Shown here piece by piece: positions 20,651-31,153 of a stretch of DNA of 64,000 nt; within the stretch, counting starts at the first letter, position 1; each line of letters begins with the position of its first letter. Source of the stretch: Triticum aestivum. Taxonomy: Eukaryota; Streptophyta; Magnoliopsida; Poales; Poaceae. The stretch is taken from positions 472,304,582 to 472,368,581 of the forward strand of contig NC_057800.1 of assembly GCF_018294505.1 (NCBI RefSeq), written 5' to 3'. The notes beneath the pieces were generated by a model that was not told the origin of the DNA, made no database searches, and saw nothing but the letters and a program-made list of their open reading frames with translations. Both the position numbers and the translations under genes were made by a program.

Positions 20651-22239
20651 TGATACGTCTCCAACGTATCTATAATTTTTTTATTGTTCCATGCTATATT
20701 ATATTCTATTTTGGATGATAAATGGGATTTGTTATACAGTTTTATATTATTTTTGGGACTAACCTATTAACCGGAGGCCCAGCTCAAATTGCTGTTTTTT
20801 TTGCCTATTTCAGTGTTTCACTGAAAAAGAATATCAAACGGAGTCCAAACGGAATGAAACCTTTGGGAACGTGATTTTCGGAACAAACGTGATCCAGAGG
20901 ACTTGGAGTCTACGTAAAGCAATCAACAAGGAGAGCACGAGGTATGGGGGCGCGCCCACCTCCCCCAGGCGCACCCTCCACCTTATGGGGCCCATGTTGC
21001 TCCACCGACGTACTTCTTCCTCCTATATATACCTACGTACCCCCAAACCATCAGGGGCATCCACGAAAACCTAATTCCACCGCCGCAACCTTCTGTACCA
21101 GTGAGATCCCATCTTGGGGCCTTTTTCGGCGTCCTGCCGGAGGGGGCATTGATCACAGAGGGCTTCTACATCAACACCATAGCCTCTACGATGATGTGTG
21201 AGTAGTTTAGTTCAGACCTTCAGGTCCATAGTTATTAGCTGGATGGCTTCTTCTCTCTCTTTGAATCTCAATACAAAGTTCTCCTCGATCTTCTTGGAGA
21301 TCTATTCGATGTAATCTTCTTTTGCGTGTGTTTGTCGAGATCCGATGAATTGTGGGTTTATAATCCAGATTATCTATGAACAATATTTGATTTTTCTCTG
21401 AATTCTTTTATGTATGATTGGTTATATTTGCAAGTCTCTTCGAATTATCAGTTTGGTTTGGCCTACTAGATTGATCTTTCTTGCAATGGGAGAAGTGCTT
21501 AGCTTTGGGTTCAATCTTGCGGTGTACTTTCCTAGTGACAGCAGGGGCAGCAAGGCACGTATTGTATTGTTGCCATCGAGGATAAAAAGATGGGGTTTAT
21601 ATCATATTGCATGAGTTTATCCCTCTACATCATGTCATCTTACTTAAAGCGTTACTCTGTTCTTATGAACTTAATACTCTAGATGCATGCTGGATAGCGG
21701 TCGATGTGTGGAGTAATAGTAGTAGATGCAGAATCGTTTCGGCCTACTTGTCGTGGACGTGATGCACATATACATGATCATACCTAGATATTCTCATAAT
21801 TATGCTCAATTCTATCAATTGCTCGACAGTAATTTGTTCACCCACTGTAATACTTATGTTATCTTGAGAGAATCCACTAGTGAAACCTATGGCCGCCGGG
21901 TCTATTTTCTATCATATTAATCTTTCATCACTTAGCTATTTCTATTGCCGTTTATTTTACTTTGCATCTTTATTTCTCTTTATCATAAAAATACCAAAAA
22001 TATTATCTTATCATATCTATCAGATCTCACTCTCGTAAGTGACCTGAAGGGATTGACAACCCCTTTATCACGTTGGTTGCGAGGTTCTTATTTGTTTGTG
22101 TAGGTGCGTGGGACTCGAGCGTGATCTCCTACTGGATTGATACCTTGGTTCTCAAAAACTGAGGGAAATACTTACGCTACTTTACTGCATCACCCTTTCC
22201 TCTTCAAGGGAAAACCAACGCAGTGCTCAAGAGGTAGCA
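20651..22239 (+). repeat. 5' LTR of element 4
   Basis: The LTR starts TGATACGTCTCC and ends AAGAGGTAGCA. TATATATA at 21024-21031 is the likely TATA box. The same LTR type occurs alone at 38500-40078. Small ORFs repeated in all three copies are not genes. Confidence 0.93.
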
Positions 22240-22250
22240 AGAAGGATTTC

Positions 22251-22268
22251 TGGCGCCGTTGCTGGGGA
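22251..22268 (+). other. Primer-binding site of element 4 (tRNA-Asp type)
   Basis: TGGCGCCGTTGCTGGGGA matches, with one change, the PBS commonly seen in Athila elements. A second, exact-looking copy (GGCGCCGTTGCCGGGGA) follows near 22320. The leader between LTR and gag thus holds a short duplication that includes the PBS. Confidence 0.85.
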
Positions 22269-22514
22269 GATTCGCGCCAAGTCGAGTCAAGATTTGACTC
22301 CCAGCAACGAGCCATTTCTGGCGCCGTTGCCGGGGAGTCTACGCACAAGCCAAGACATACCAAGTACCCATCACAAACTCTTATCCCACGCATAAATTAT
22401 TTGCCATTTGCCTCTCGTTTTCCTCTCCCCCCTTCACCCTTGTTGTTTTCTTCGCCCTCTTTTTCTGTCCCCCTTTTCTTTTCTAGTTCATCTCTTTTTG
22501 CTTGCTTCGTCGTT

Positions 22515-23087
22515 ATGGCTAGTCCTTTATCTGCCCCTTTGTCTCCTGAGTTTGAAGTTCTTCACTTCAAACAAAGGCAAGGAGAAAATTTAAAAGATGC
22601 ATGGTTTGGGATGATGGAATCTTATCGTAATTGCACCCTAGAGGTGAATTTTAGAATTTTGCTTCGTAATTTTTATGTTGGATTAAATATGTCCCATAGA
22701 CAACTCTTGGATTGCGTTGCCAAAGAAAATTTTATTGAAATGGATCCCAGTATTGCTCATGAAATTTTAGAGGGAATAGTGGGAACACTACCTCCACAAA
22801 AGGGGCCATATAATACCCAAGAAGAGACACAAGTTTTTGAGAAGATTTGCGAAGTAACAATTTTTTTACAAAAATCTCTTGAACAACTCAAGAGTGTTAG
22901 CGGAAATCTCCACTGCATGAATATGTCAATTACCCTTTGCAATAAGCGGTTGGATTCTTTAGATCTAAAAATTTACGAATATGAAGGGAAGCGTAAGGAA
23001 CCTCCCGGATTCGAGCATCACTCACTAAGAAAATTAAAATCAAAGATGACAATACCTAGATCTATCCTTGCTTTTATGCCTAGCTAG
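22515..23087 (+). CDS. Mini-gag ORF of element 4, intact, 190 aa
   Basis: This open frame runs from ATG 22515 to TAG 23085-23087. I chose this start because the upstream part of the frame is LTR and leader sequence. The segment around residues 15-90 (FKQRQGENLKDAWFGMM, then RILLRNFYVGLN, then QLLDCVAKENFIEMDPS) resembles the C-terminal half of the Retrotrans_gag domain in Athila gag. The C-terminus is predicted helical and basic. There is no zinc knuckle and no downstream pol. It could be a gag remnant kept for packaging, or simply the last open piece. The frame is undisturbed, unlike the pol genes in this window. Confidence 0.7.
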   Translation: MASPLSAPLSPEFEVLHFKQRQGENLKDAWFGMMESYRNCTLEVNFRILLRNFYVGLNMSHRQLLDCVAKENFIEMDPSIAHEILEGIVGTLPPQKGPYNTQEETQVFEKICEVTIFLQKSLEQLKSVSGNLHCMNMSITLCNKRLDSLDLKIYEYEGKRKEPPGFEHHSLRKLKSKMTIPRSILAFMPS

Positions 23088-25859
23088 GGGCGTTAAATGA
23101 TAGCGGTTGTTGGGAGGCAACCCAATTTTATTTTAGTTTTTTGCTTTTTGCTTCTGTTTAGGAATAAATATTTGATGTAGCCTCTGGTTATATTTGTTTT
23201 TATGTTTTAATTAGTGTTTGTGCCAAGTTAAACCTATAGGATCTTCTTGGATGATAGTTATTTGATCTTGCTGAAAATTCCAGAAACTTTCTGTTCATGA
23301 AAATAATTATTAAAAATTACCAGAACGTGATAAAATATTGATTCCAATTGCAGAAGATCAATAAACAAATTGTTTAGGTCTTCCTATTTTGGTAGATTTG
23401 TTTGAGTCCCAGAAGTTTGCGTTAGTTACAGATTACTACAGACTGTTCTGTTTTTGACAGATTCTATTTTTCGTGTGTTGTTTGCTTATTTTGATGAATC
23501 TATGGCTAGTAAAATAGTTTATAAACCATAGAGAAGTTGGAATACAGTAGGTTTAACACCAATATAAATAAAGAATGAGTTTATTATAGTACCTTGAAGT
23601 GGTGCTTTGTTTTCTTTCGCTAACGGAGCTTACGAGATTTTCTGTTGAGTTTTGTGTTGTGAAGTTTTCAAGTTTTGGGTAAAAGATTTGATGGATTATG
23701 GAACAAGGAGTGGCAAGAGCCTAAGCTTGGGGATGCCCATGGTACCCCAAGGTAATCTAAGGACACCAAAAAGCCAAAGCTTGGGGATGCCCCGGAAGGC
23801 ATCCCCTCTTTCGTCTTCATCCATCGGTAACTTTACTTGGAGCTATATTTTTATTCACCACATGATAGGTGTTTTGCTTGGAGCGTCCTGTATGATTTGA
23901 GTCTTTGCTTTTTAGTTTACCACAATCATCCTTGCTGTACACACCTTTTGAGAGAGACACACATGATTCAGAATTTATTAGAATACTCTATGTGCTTCAC
24001 TTATATCTTTTGAGCTATATGATTTTTGCTCTAGTGCTTCACTTATATCTTTTAGAGCACGGTGGTGGTTTTGTTTTATAGAAACTATTGTTCTCTCATG
24101 CTTCACTTATACTATTTTGAGAGTCCTACAAAACAGCATGGTAATTTGCTTTAATTGGGAAATTAGTCCTAATATGCTAGGTATTCAAGATTAGTAAAAA
24201 ACTTTCTTATGCATGTGTTGAATACTAAGAAAAGTTTGATGCTTGATGATTGTTTTGAGATATGGAGGTAGTGATATTAAAGTTGTGCTAGTTAAGTAGT
24301 TGTGAAATTGATAAATACTTGTGTTGAAGTTTGCAAGTCCCATAGCATGCACGTATGGTAAACGTTATGTCACAAATTTGAAACATGAGGTGTTCTTTGA
24401 TTGTCCTCCTTATGAGTGTTGGTCGGTGACGAGCGATGGTCTTTTCCTACCAATCTATCCCCCTAGGAGCATGCGCTTAGTGCTTTGTTTTTGATGACTT
24501 GTAGATTTTTGCAATAAGTATGTGAGTTCTTTATGACTAATGTTGAGTCCATGGATTATACAAACTCTCACCCTCCCATAATTGCTAGCCTCTTTGGTAC
24601 CATGCATTGCCCTTTCTCACCTTGAGAGTTGGTGCAAACTTCGCCGGTGCATCGAAATCCCGTGATACGATACACCCTATCACACATAAACCTCCTTATA
24701 TCTTCCTCAAAAAAGCCACCATACCTACCTATTATGGCATTTCCATAGCCATTCCGAGATATATTGACATGCAACTTTCCACTGTTCCGTTCATCATGAC
24801 ACGTTCATCATTGTCATATTGCCTTGCATGATCATGTATTTGACATCGTATTTGTGGCAAAGCCACCATTCATAATTTTTCATACATGTCACTCTTGATT
24901 CATTGCCCATCCCGGTACACCGCCGGAGGCATTCATATAGAGTCATACTTTGTTCTAGTATCGAGTTGTAAATAAATAGAAGTGTGATGATCATCATTCA
25001 TAGAGCATTGTCCCAAAAAAAGAGAGAAAGGCCAAAAGAAAAAAAAGGAAGGCCCCAAAAAATAAAAAATAAAAATAAAAAGGGGCAATGCTACTATCCT
25101 TTTTTCCACACTTGTGTTTCAAAGTAGCACCATGATCTACATGATAGAGAGTCTCTTGTTTTGTCACTTTCATATACTAGTGGGAATTTTTCATTATAGA
25201 ACTTGGCTTGTATATTCCAACAATGGGCTTCCTCAAATGCCCTAGGTCTTCGTGAGCAAGCAAGTTGGATGCACACCCACTTAGTTTCTTTTTGTTGAGC
25301 TTTCATGCATTTATAGCTCTAGTGCATCCGTTGCATGGCAATCCCTACTCCTCACATTAACATCAATTGATGGGCATCTCCATAGCCTGTTGATTAGCCG
25401 CGTTGATGTGAGACTTTCTCCTTATTTTGTCCTCTCCACATAACCCCCATCATTATATTCTATTCCACCCATAGTGATATATCCATGGCTCACACTCATG
25501 TATTGCGTGAAGGTTGAAAAAGTTTGAGATTGCTAAAGTATGAAACAATTGCTTGGCTTGTCATCGGGGTTGTGCATGATGAGAGCATTCTTGTGTGACA
25601 AAAATGGAGCATGACCAAACTATATGATTTTGTAGGGATGAACTTTCTTTGGCCATGTTATTTTGAGAAGACATAATTGCTTAGTTAGTATGCTTGAAGT
25701 ATTATTACTTTCATGTCAATATTAAACTTTTATCTTGAATCTTTTGGATCTGAATTTTCATACCACAATTAAGAGGGTTACATTAAAAATTATGCCAAGT
25801 AGCATTCCACATCAAAATTCTGTTTTTATCATTTACCTACTCGAGGACGAGCAAGAATT
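23088..25859 (+). other. Non-coding 3' internal region of element 4
   Basis: About 2.8 kb has no supported gene. Instead it holds two internal copies of the PPT motif (23723-23738 and 23777-23792), a thrice-repeated phrase (23992-24123) and an A-rich stretch at 25013-25082. Small ORFs here lack any recognisable domain. Long non-coding 3' regions are usual in Triticeae Athila-like elements. Confidence 0.7.
23992..24123 (+). repeat. Three spaced copies of a CTTCACTTATA phrase
   Basis: The phrase tgcttcacttatatcttttgag begins near 23992, recurs near 24034, and recurs with changes near 24099. The spacings are about 42 and 65 bp. It lies in the non-coding part of element 4. No function is apparent. 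Confidence 0.7.
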
Positions 25860-25874
25860 AAGCTTGGGGATGCT
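25860..25874 (+). other. Polypurine tract of element 4
   Basis: AAGCTTGGGGATGCT directly precedes the 3' LTR. The core AAGCTTGGGGATGC also occurs at 23723 and 23777. Confidence 0.85.
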
Positions 25875-27445
25875 TGATACGTCTCCAATGTATCTATAAT
25901 TTTTTATTGTTCCATGCTATATTATATTCTGTTTTGGATGATAAATGGGCTATGTTATACACTTTTATATTATTTTTGGGACTAACCTATTAACCAGAGG
26001 CCCAACCCAAATTGCTGTTTTTTTTGCCTATTTCAGTGTTTCGCAGAAAAAGAATATCAAACGGAGTCCAAACGGAATGAAACCTTCGGGAACGTGATTT
26101 TCGGAACAAACATGATCCAGAGGACTTGGAGTCTACGTAAAGCAATCAACGAGGAGAGCACGAGGTAGGGGGCGTGCCCTCCACCCTCGTGGGGCCCATG
26201 TTGCTCCACCGACGTACTTCTTCCTCCTATATATACCTATGTACCCCCAAACCATTAGGGGCATCCACAAAAACCTAATTCCACCACTGCAACCTTCTGT
26301 ACCCGTGAGATCCCATCTTGGGGCCTTTTCCGGCGTCCTGCCGGAGGGGGCATTGATCATGGAGGGCTTCTACATCAACACCATAGCCTCTCCGATGATG
26401 TGTGAGTAGTTTACTTCAGACCTTCGGGTCCGTAGTTATTAGCTAGATGGTTTCTTCTCTCTCTTTGAATCTCAATACAAAGTTCTCCTTGATATCCTTG
26501 GAGATATATTCGATGTAATCTTCTTTTGCGGTGTGTTTGTCAAGATCCGATGAATTGTGGGTTTATGATCTAGATTATTTGTGAACAATATTTGATTCTT
26601 CTCTGAATTCTTTTATGTATGATTGGTTATCTTTGCAAGTCTCTTCGAATTATCAGTTTGGTTTGGCCTACTAGATATATCTTTCTTGCAATGGGAGAAG
26701 TGCTTAGCTTTGGGTTCAATCTTGCGGTGTACTTTCCCAGTGACAGCAGGGGCAGCAAGGCACGTATTGTATTGTTGCCATCGAGGATAAAAAGATGGGG
26801 TTTACATCATATTGCATGAGTTTATCCCTCTACATCATGTCATCTTACTTAAAGCGTTACTCTGTTCTTATGAACTTAATACTCTAGATGCATGCTGGAT
26901 AGCGGTCGATGTGTGGAGTAATAGTAGTAGATGCAGAATCGTTTCGGCCTACTTGTCGCGGACGTGATGCACATATACATGATCATACCTAGATATTCTC
27001 ATAATTATGCTCAATTCTATCAATTGCTCGACAGTAATTTGTTCACCCACCGTAATACTTATGTTATCTTGAGAGAAGCCACTAGTGAAACCTATGGCCC
27101 CCGGGTCTATTTTCTATCATATTAATCTTTCATCACTTAGCTATTTCTATTGCCGTTTATTTTACTTTGCATCTTTATTCCTCTTTATCATAAAAATACC
27201 AAAAATATTATCTTATCATATCTATCAGATCTCACTCCCGTAAGTGACTGTGAAGGGAGTGACAACCCCTTTATCGCGTTGGTTGCGAGGCTCCTATTTG
27301 TTTGTGTAGGTGCGTGGGACTCGAGCGTGATCTCCTACTGGATTGATATCTTGGTTCTCAAAAACTGAGGGAAATACTTACGCTACTTTACCGCATCACC
27401 CTTTCCTCTTCAAGGGAAAACCAACGCAGTGCTCAAGAGGTAGCA
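25875..27445 (+). repeat. 3' LTR of element 4
   Basis: This is the direct copy of 20651-22239, ending AAGAGGTAGCA, followed by the target copy CAAGC (27446-27450). It carries scattered substitutions and a short deletion near 26170 relative to the 5' copy. Confidence 0.93.
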
Positions 27446-27516
27446 CAAGCTACGGTGGCGGACAGAGTTCGCCAGAGTGGTGGAAGACGGCGGCTAGAGG
27501 CGGCTCCGAGGGCTCA

Positions 27517-28067
27517 GTGTTTGCAAGGCTTGCAAAAGGCAATTGCCCGGAGGTCAATGTTGAGATCAATGGCTACCACTACAACAAAGGATACTACCTA
27601 GCTGACGGCATCTATCCTTAGTGGACTATTCTTGTGAAGACAGCCCCCAACCTTGCAGAAGAGAAGAGGAAGAGATTTGCCCAAGAGAAAGAGAGTGCTA
27701 GGAAGGATGTGGAGCATGCCTTTGGTGTTCTGCAATCTCGATGGGGCATCATTCAGTATCCCGCTAGAACTTGGAGCACCAAAAAGTTGTGGGAGGTGAT
27801 GACTACTTGCATGATCATGCACAATATGATCGTAGAGGATGAGCACCCGAACGAATTTATGACCAAGGGTTTCAGTTTCAGGGTGATAATGTTGTGCCCG
27901 AGCATGGAGCGACAACGTTTGCATAGTTCACCAAATTCCATCATCAAATGTGTGATTGGGAAACTCATATTCAGCTACAAGATGATTTGGTTGAGCATAT
28001 GTGGGCTCACGTTGGCAACCAATAGATGTATCGACTGTATTTTTTTAAATGCATTTGAGACAATTTA
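27517..28067 (+). pseudogene. PIF/Harbinger transposase, C-terminal fragment
   Basis: The translation contains [28 protein letters not shown] and then, after a TAG at 27619-27621, WTILVKTAPN, KRKRFAQEKESARKDVEHAFG, LQSRWGIIQYPARTW and CMIMHNMIVEDEHPN. These are the last motifs of the DDE_Tnp_4 (HARBI1-like) nuclease, which cuts and inserts Harbinger transposons. The Glu in KDVEHAFG fits the third catalytic position. The N-terminal two thirds are missing, and the left edge is the boundary with element 3. After about 27850 the frame no longer follows the family. Confidence 0.85.
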
Positions 28068-28341
28068 ATTTTTTATTTGGCTTGTAAACTATGACATATT
28101 TATTTGGTTGTGAAACTATGAGATATTTGTATCTTGTTTAGATTTGTGAGCTAGGGCTAAATTTTCATATGTTTGAAAAAAATGGTAGGCCAACCGTGAG
28201 GGCAAAAATGTGTCCGCGCATTGGGCGTAGGACCGACCCAAACGCAAAAGGGGGCGGACGACGAGCGGGCAGCCGACCTAAACGGATAAAAAGCGGACAA
28301 AACACACGCTTGTTTGGGTCGCGGCATTGGAGTTGCTCTTA
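28068..28341 (+). mobile_element. 3' end of the Harbinger element with TTA target
   Basis: This is the non-coding tail after the transposase fragment. It ends GCATTGGAGTTGCTC (28324-28338), followed by TTA (28339-28341). TTA is the usual PIF/Harbinger target duplication. The terminus is mirrored by the sequence that begins right after the TTA. Confidence 0.65.
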
Positions 28342-28859
28342 AGGCCAACTCCAACGCAGCGACTGAAATGGACATGGATTTTGGCCGCCTTTTGTTCATT
28401 TGAGTCGCCAAGACGGACATCGGATGCGGACAGACAGCATCACACCACATGTGTACCCAACACATCGGTTGCCAGGAGGCTAGTCCGTGCTAGAGTGGCC
28501 ATCGAGCTGCGTGTCAGACTAGCCTCCTGGCAACCGAGCGGGGAGATCGTTGCCTCAAGTCGTTGACGCCCCGCAAACCGGCTGCTGCAGAGCGTGGGCG
28601 TGCTCACGCAGGTGCCCAACATTGAGGTCAAAGGTGTCGGGCATTGCCGATTCACGGCATGCAGGTGGTCCGGAACCGGAAGTAGTAGGCGTCGTTGTTG
28701 GGCTTCTTGCGTAGTAGGAGCGCATTCTAGTGGAGACACACGGCGAGCTCCACGGATGGCACGACCAGGAGCTGGAATAGATCATCGCCGTTGCTGGGCC
28801 AACACAACGTGAACTACTTAACGACCTTCAACGAGGTCGCGGCCTAGGATGACAACAAT
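28342..28859. mobile_element. Second Harbinger-like terminus and unassigned sequence
   Basis: Starting at 28342 the sequence reads AGGCCAACTCCAACGCAGCGAC. This closely resembles the reverse complement of the terminus ending at 28338, so two similar transposon ends face away from a shared TTA. The rest, up to the CACTA terminus, has no recognisable protein. A 20-bp perfect inverted repeat lies at 28466-28536. Confidence 0.5.
28466..28536. repeat. Perfect 20-bp inverted repeat with 31-base spacer
   Basis: The arms are 28466-28485 and 28517-28536, and each is the exact reverse complement of the other. RNA read through this block could form a 20-bp hairpin with a 31-base loop. It may be a small MITE or a fold-back in the decayed Harbinger-like element. 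No flanking direct repeat is obvious. Confidence 0.85.
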
Positions 28860-28982
28860 CACTACAAAAAAGGACTTCCGTGATGATACGTGTTTGTCAC
28901 AGTAGGTCACATTTTCTATCATGCATGTACATCCGTGATGATTCTATGACAGAATCAAGATAGTCATACATGTGTTGTCGTA

Positions 28983-29062
28983 CTCCCTCTATCCCATAAT
29001 ATAGGACGTTTTTTAACACTACACTAGTGTCAAAAACATCTTACGTTATGGGACGAAGGGAG
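28983..29062. mobile_element. Stowaway (Tc1/Mariner) MITE, 80 bp
   Basis: The element has terminal inverted repeats beginning CTCCCTCTATCCCATAATAT and ending in the near-complement TTATGGGACGAAGGGAG. The whole element is an imperfect palindrome centred on acactagtgt. It is flanked by TA at 28981-28982 and 29063-29064, the Stowaway target duplication. It has no coding capacity. Confidence 0.92.
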
Positions 29063-30070
29063 TAGAAGTGTTCCATAACAATACTCAAATCATCATCACG
29101 GAAGTGTCCACTTCCATGATGATAAATGTCACATCATGGAAGTGTTTTCGTCAAGGGTAACCGACATGTGTCAGCCACCATAATGGGTCGTCGTTAAGCT
29201 ATCGGGTCCGGTTTTGGATCCGATAACCAGTTAACAGCAACGACCAATGGCGATTTTCCATGTGTAAAACTCTCATTGGCCGAAGGAACCACGTCATGTC
29301 CGCATTGGGACAGATGTCATCCATCCAATGGATGAGGCACACATATGATACGTTGACACATGGCACGTCCCAACAATGGCCATTTAGGTTAAAAGGCCGG
29401 CTTGTTTGACTTGGTCAAAAGTTAGCGGGTCGGACCACAGAAAGCCTGTTAATGGCATGTTCGCATATACCGCATTTACGGCTCGCGAACTCAAGGCCCG
29501 TTATAGCCTATCCGAATTAGGCCTAGTAGCGTCAAGTGGGACATCCAATATGATTTCAGTCAGTTGTCATTTTCAACCCATGTATGGCCTGTGACGTCTT
29601 TCAGCCCATATGAAGCCTTTTGTATATCTGGACCCTTTTACGACCCATAGTGATTCTAGCCCAGAATGAACAGTATACTGCTTTGGACCCATTAACGATC
29701 ACTGTTCAGTTTGTCCATTTTCTAGCCCATGTTAACTTTTGGTCTACTAAGGGCCCATAACCTCTTGGGTTCATTTATGGGCTACGACTACTTACAGTCC
29801 GTAACTAGCTTGTTCGGCTAATGGGCCAAATTCGGCCCATGGTTACAATCGGTATGTTTGTGGCCCGTTAACACATTGGGCCGTTTTCACCATGTCATGT
29901 AATCAGACCCATTAGCAACCTGTTATGCCCGTTGAATGAATTAAGTATGTATTGTCTTACGGACTGCTAACGACCCGTTATGGTCTGAGCCCATAAATGG
30001 ATCGTTCTGATTTTGGCCCATTTAAGGCCCATACCGCAGTCCGGTTTTGTCGCATGGTCAGTACGGCCCA

Positions 30071-30178
30071 TGGATCCTAAGGCCCGTAAGAGGCCCATCG
30101 ATCCTAAGGCCCGTAGGAGGCCCATGGATCGTAAGTCCTGTGGGAGGACCGTGGATCCTAAGGTACGTAGGAGGCCCA
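30071..30178 (+). repeat. Tandem array, four copies of a 27-bp unit
   Basis: Four head-to-tail copies of a 27-bp unit begin with tggatcctaaggcccgtagg. The third copy is the most diverged. Because 27 is divisible by three, both strands stay open and give spurious repetitive ORFs. The unit contains the GGCCCAT/GGCCCGT words of the surrounding CACTA subterminal region. Confidence 0.9.
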
Positions 30179-30293
30179 TGGACCTTTTCACGCAGGTGCC
30201 CTACATTTCTAAACCCTAAGACATTTTCAAAAAAATACAAAAATATTTTTTGTTTGCCTTTTATTTGTTTGTTATCTCATTTTCCTAGTTACG

Positions 30294-31153
30294 ATGTCTC
30301 AAAAAAATTCCAAATTGTGTGGTTTTTCCAATACTAATAATAATGATTACATTAGTACTCCGATTGCTCCTCCCGCCACTAGTTCGGAGTCTTGTGATAT
30401 TAATGTCGCTTTGTTAAATCTTGTTATGAAAGAACAATTTTACGGTAGTCCTAATGAAGATGTCGCGTCCCATCTGAACACTTTTGTTGAATTGCGTGAC
30501 ATGCAAAAGAAAAAAGATGTGGACAATGATATTGTGAAATTAAAATTATTTCTGTTCTCACTACAAGGTCACGCTAAAACTTGGTTTTCATCTTTGCCAC
30601 AAAATAGTATTGATTCTTGGGATAAGTGTAAAGATGCTTTTATTGCCAAGTATTTTTCCTCATGCGAAAATTATTTCTCTTAGAAATAAAATTATAAATT
30701 TTAAGCAACTTGATCATGAACATGTTGCCCAATCTTGGGAAAGGATGAAATTAATGATAAGAAATTGCCCTACTCATGGTTTAAGTTTGTGGATGCTTAT
30801 ATAAAAAAATATGCGGGATTGAACTTTGTTTCTAGAAATCTATTAGATTCCTCCTTGGGAGGTACTTTTATGGAAATTACATTAGTAGAAGCTACCAAAT
30901 TGCTTGATAATATTATGGAAAATTATTCACAATGGCATACTGAAAGAACACCTACTAGTAAAAAGGTGAATTCTGTTGAAGAAATTAGCACTTTGAGTGA
31001 TAAAGTAGATGTACTTATGAAATTGGTTGCTAGTAAAAATGCTCATATTGATCCTAATGATGTGCCATTATCTACTTTGATTGAGAAAAATAATGATCCC
31101 ATAGATGTGAATTTTGTCTCATGAAATAATATCAATAGTAATGCTTACAGGGG
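30294..31153 (+). pseudogene. Athila-like gag fragment, frameshifted
   Basis: The frame starts at ATG 30294 (MSQKNSKLCGFSN). It carries LLNLVMKEQFYGSPNEDVAS, FVELRDMQKKKDVDND, LFLFSLQGHAKTWFSSLPQ and SWDKCKDAFIAKYF. It then shifts frame near 30680 to KIISLRNKIINFKQLDHEHV, and again near 30790 to NFVSRNLLDSSLGGTFMEI and WHTERTPTSKKVNSVEEI. This is the Retrotrans_gag domain of an Athila element. It is cut at 31156 by the next CACTA-like element. The matching LTR and PBS are not visible to the left. Confidence 0.88.

Larger units (their letters stand above)
20651..27445 (+). mobile_element. Complete non-autonomous Athila-like element (element 4)
   Basis: This plus-strand LTR retrotransposon is 6795 bp, with LTRs at 20651-22239 and 25875-27445. 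It has a tRNA-Asp-type PBS, a PPT and the target duplication CAAGC at 20646-20650 and 27446-27450. The LTRs begin TGATACGTCTCC, as in Triticeae Athila-like families. The internal region (about 3.6 kb) contains one short gag-like ORF and no recognisable protease, RT, RNase H or integrase. Any movement would therefore need enzymes from another element. LTR divergence is a few percent by eye, plus a deletion of about 20 bp near 26170. Confidence 0.92.
14007..27516 (-). mobile_element. Chromovirus-type Ty3/Gypsy element (element 3), 5' part, interrupted
   Basis: This is a minus-strand Gypsy element. From right to left it holds a long 5' LTR, a PBS, an extra ORF, gag, protease, RT, RNase H and the integrase N-terminus, where element 2 cuts it at 14006. 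The RT block and gene order fit the Tekay/Del chromovirus group. The stretch 20651-27450 is a separate inserted element (with one target-site copy) lying inside its LTR. The outer LTR boundary near 27516 is inferred from where the Harbinger transposase homology begins and is uncertain. Confidence 0.75.
28860..30190 (+). mobile_element. CACTA transposon terminus and subterminal region (left end)
   Basis: The sequence begins CACTACAAAAAAGGACTTCC, a CACTA-type terminus. It continues with a subterminal region full of short GGCCCATT/GGCCCGTT-like repeats on both strands, a common transposase-binding pattern in this superfamily. There is no transposase here. The right end is lost where Athila-like sequence starts near 30190. 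A Stowaway MITE is inserted at 28983-29062 and a 27-bp tandem array closes the region. Confidence 0.7.

Noticed and set aside
22137..22514. Upstream extension of the mini-gag ORF of element 4
   Set aside because: The extension reads through the LTR end and the PBS. The ATG at 22515 is the first one that starts gag-like sequence.
29967..30240. Repetitive ORFs on both strands
   Set aside because: They result from the 27-bp tandem array, whose length is a multiple of three.
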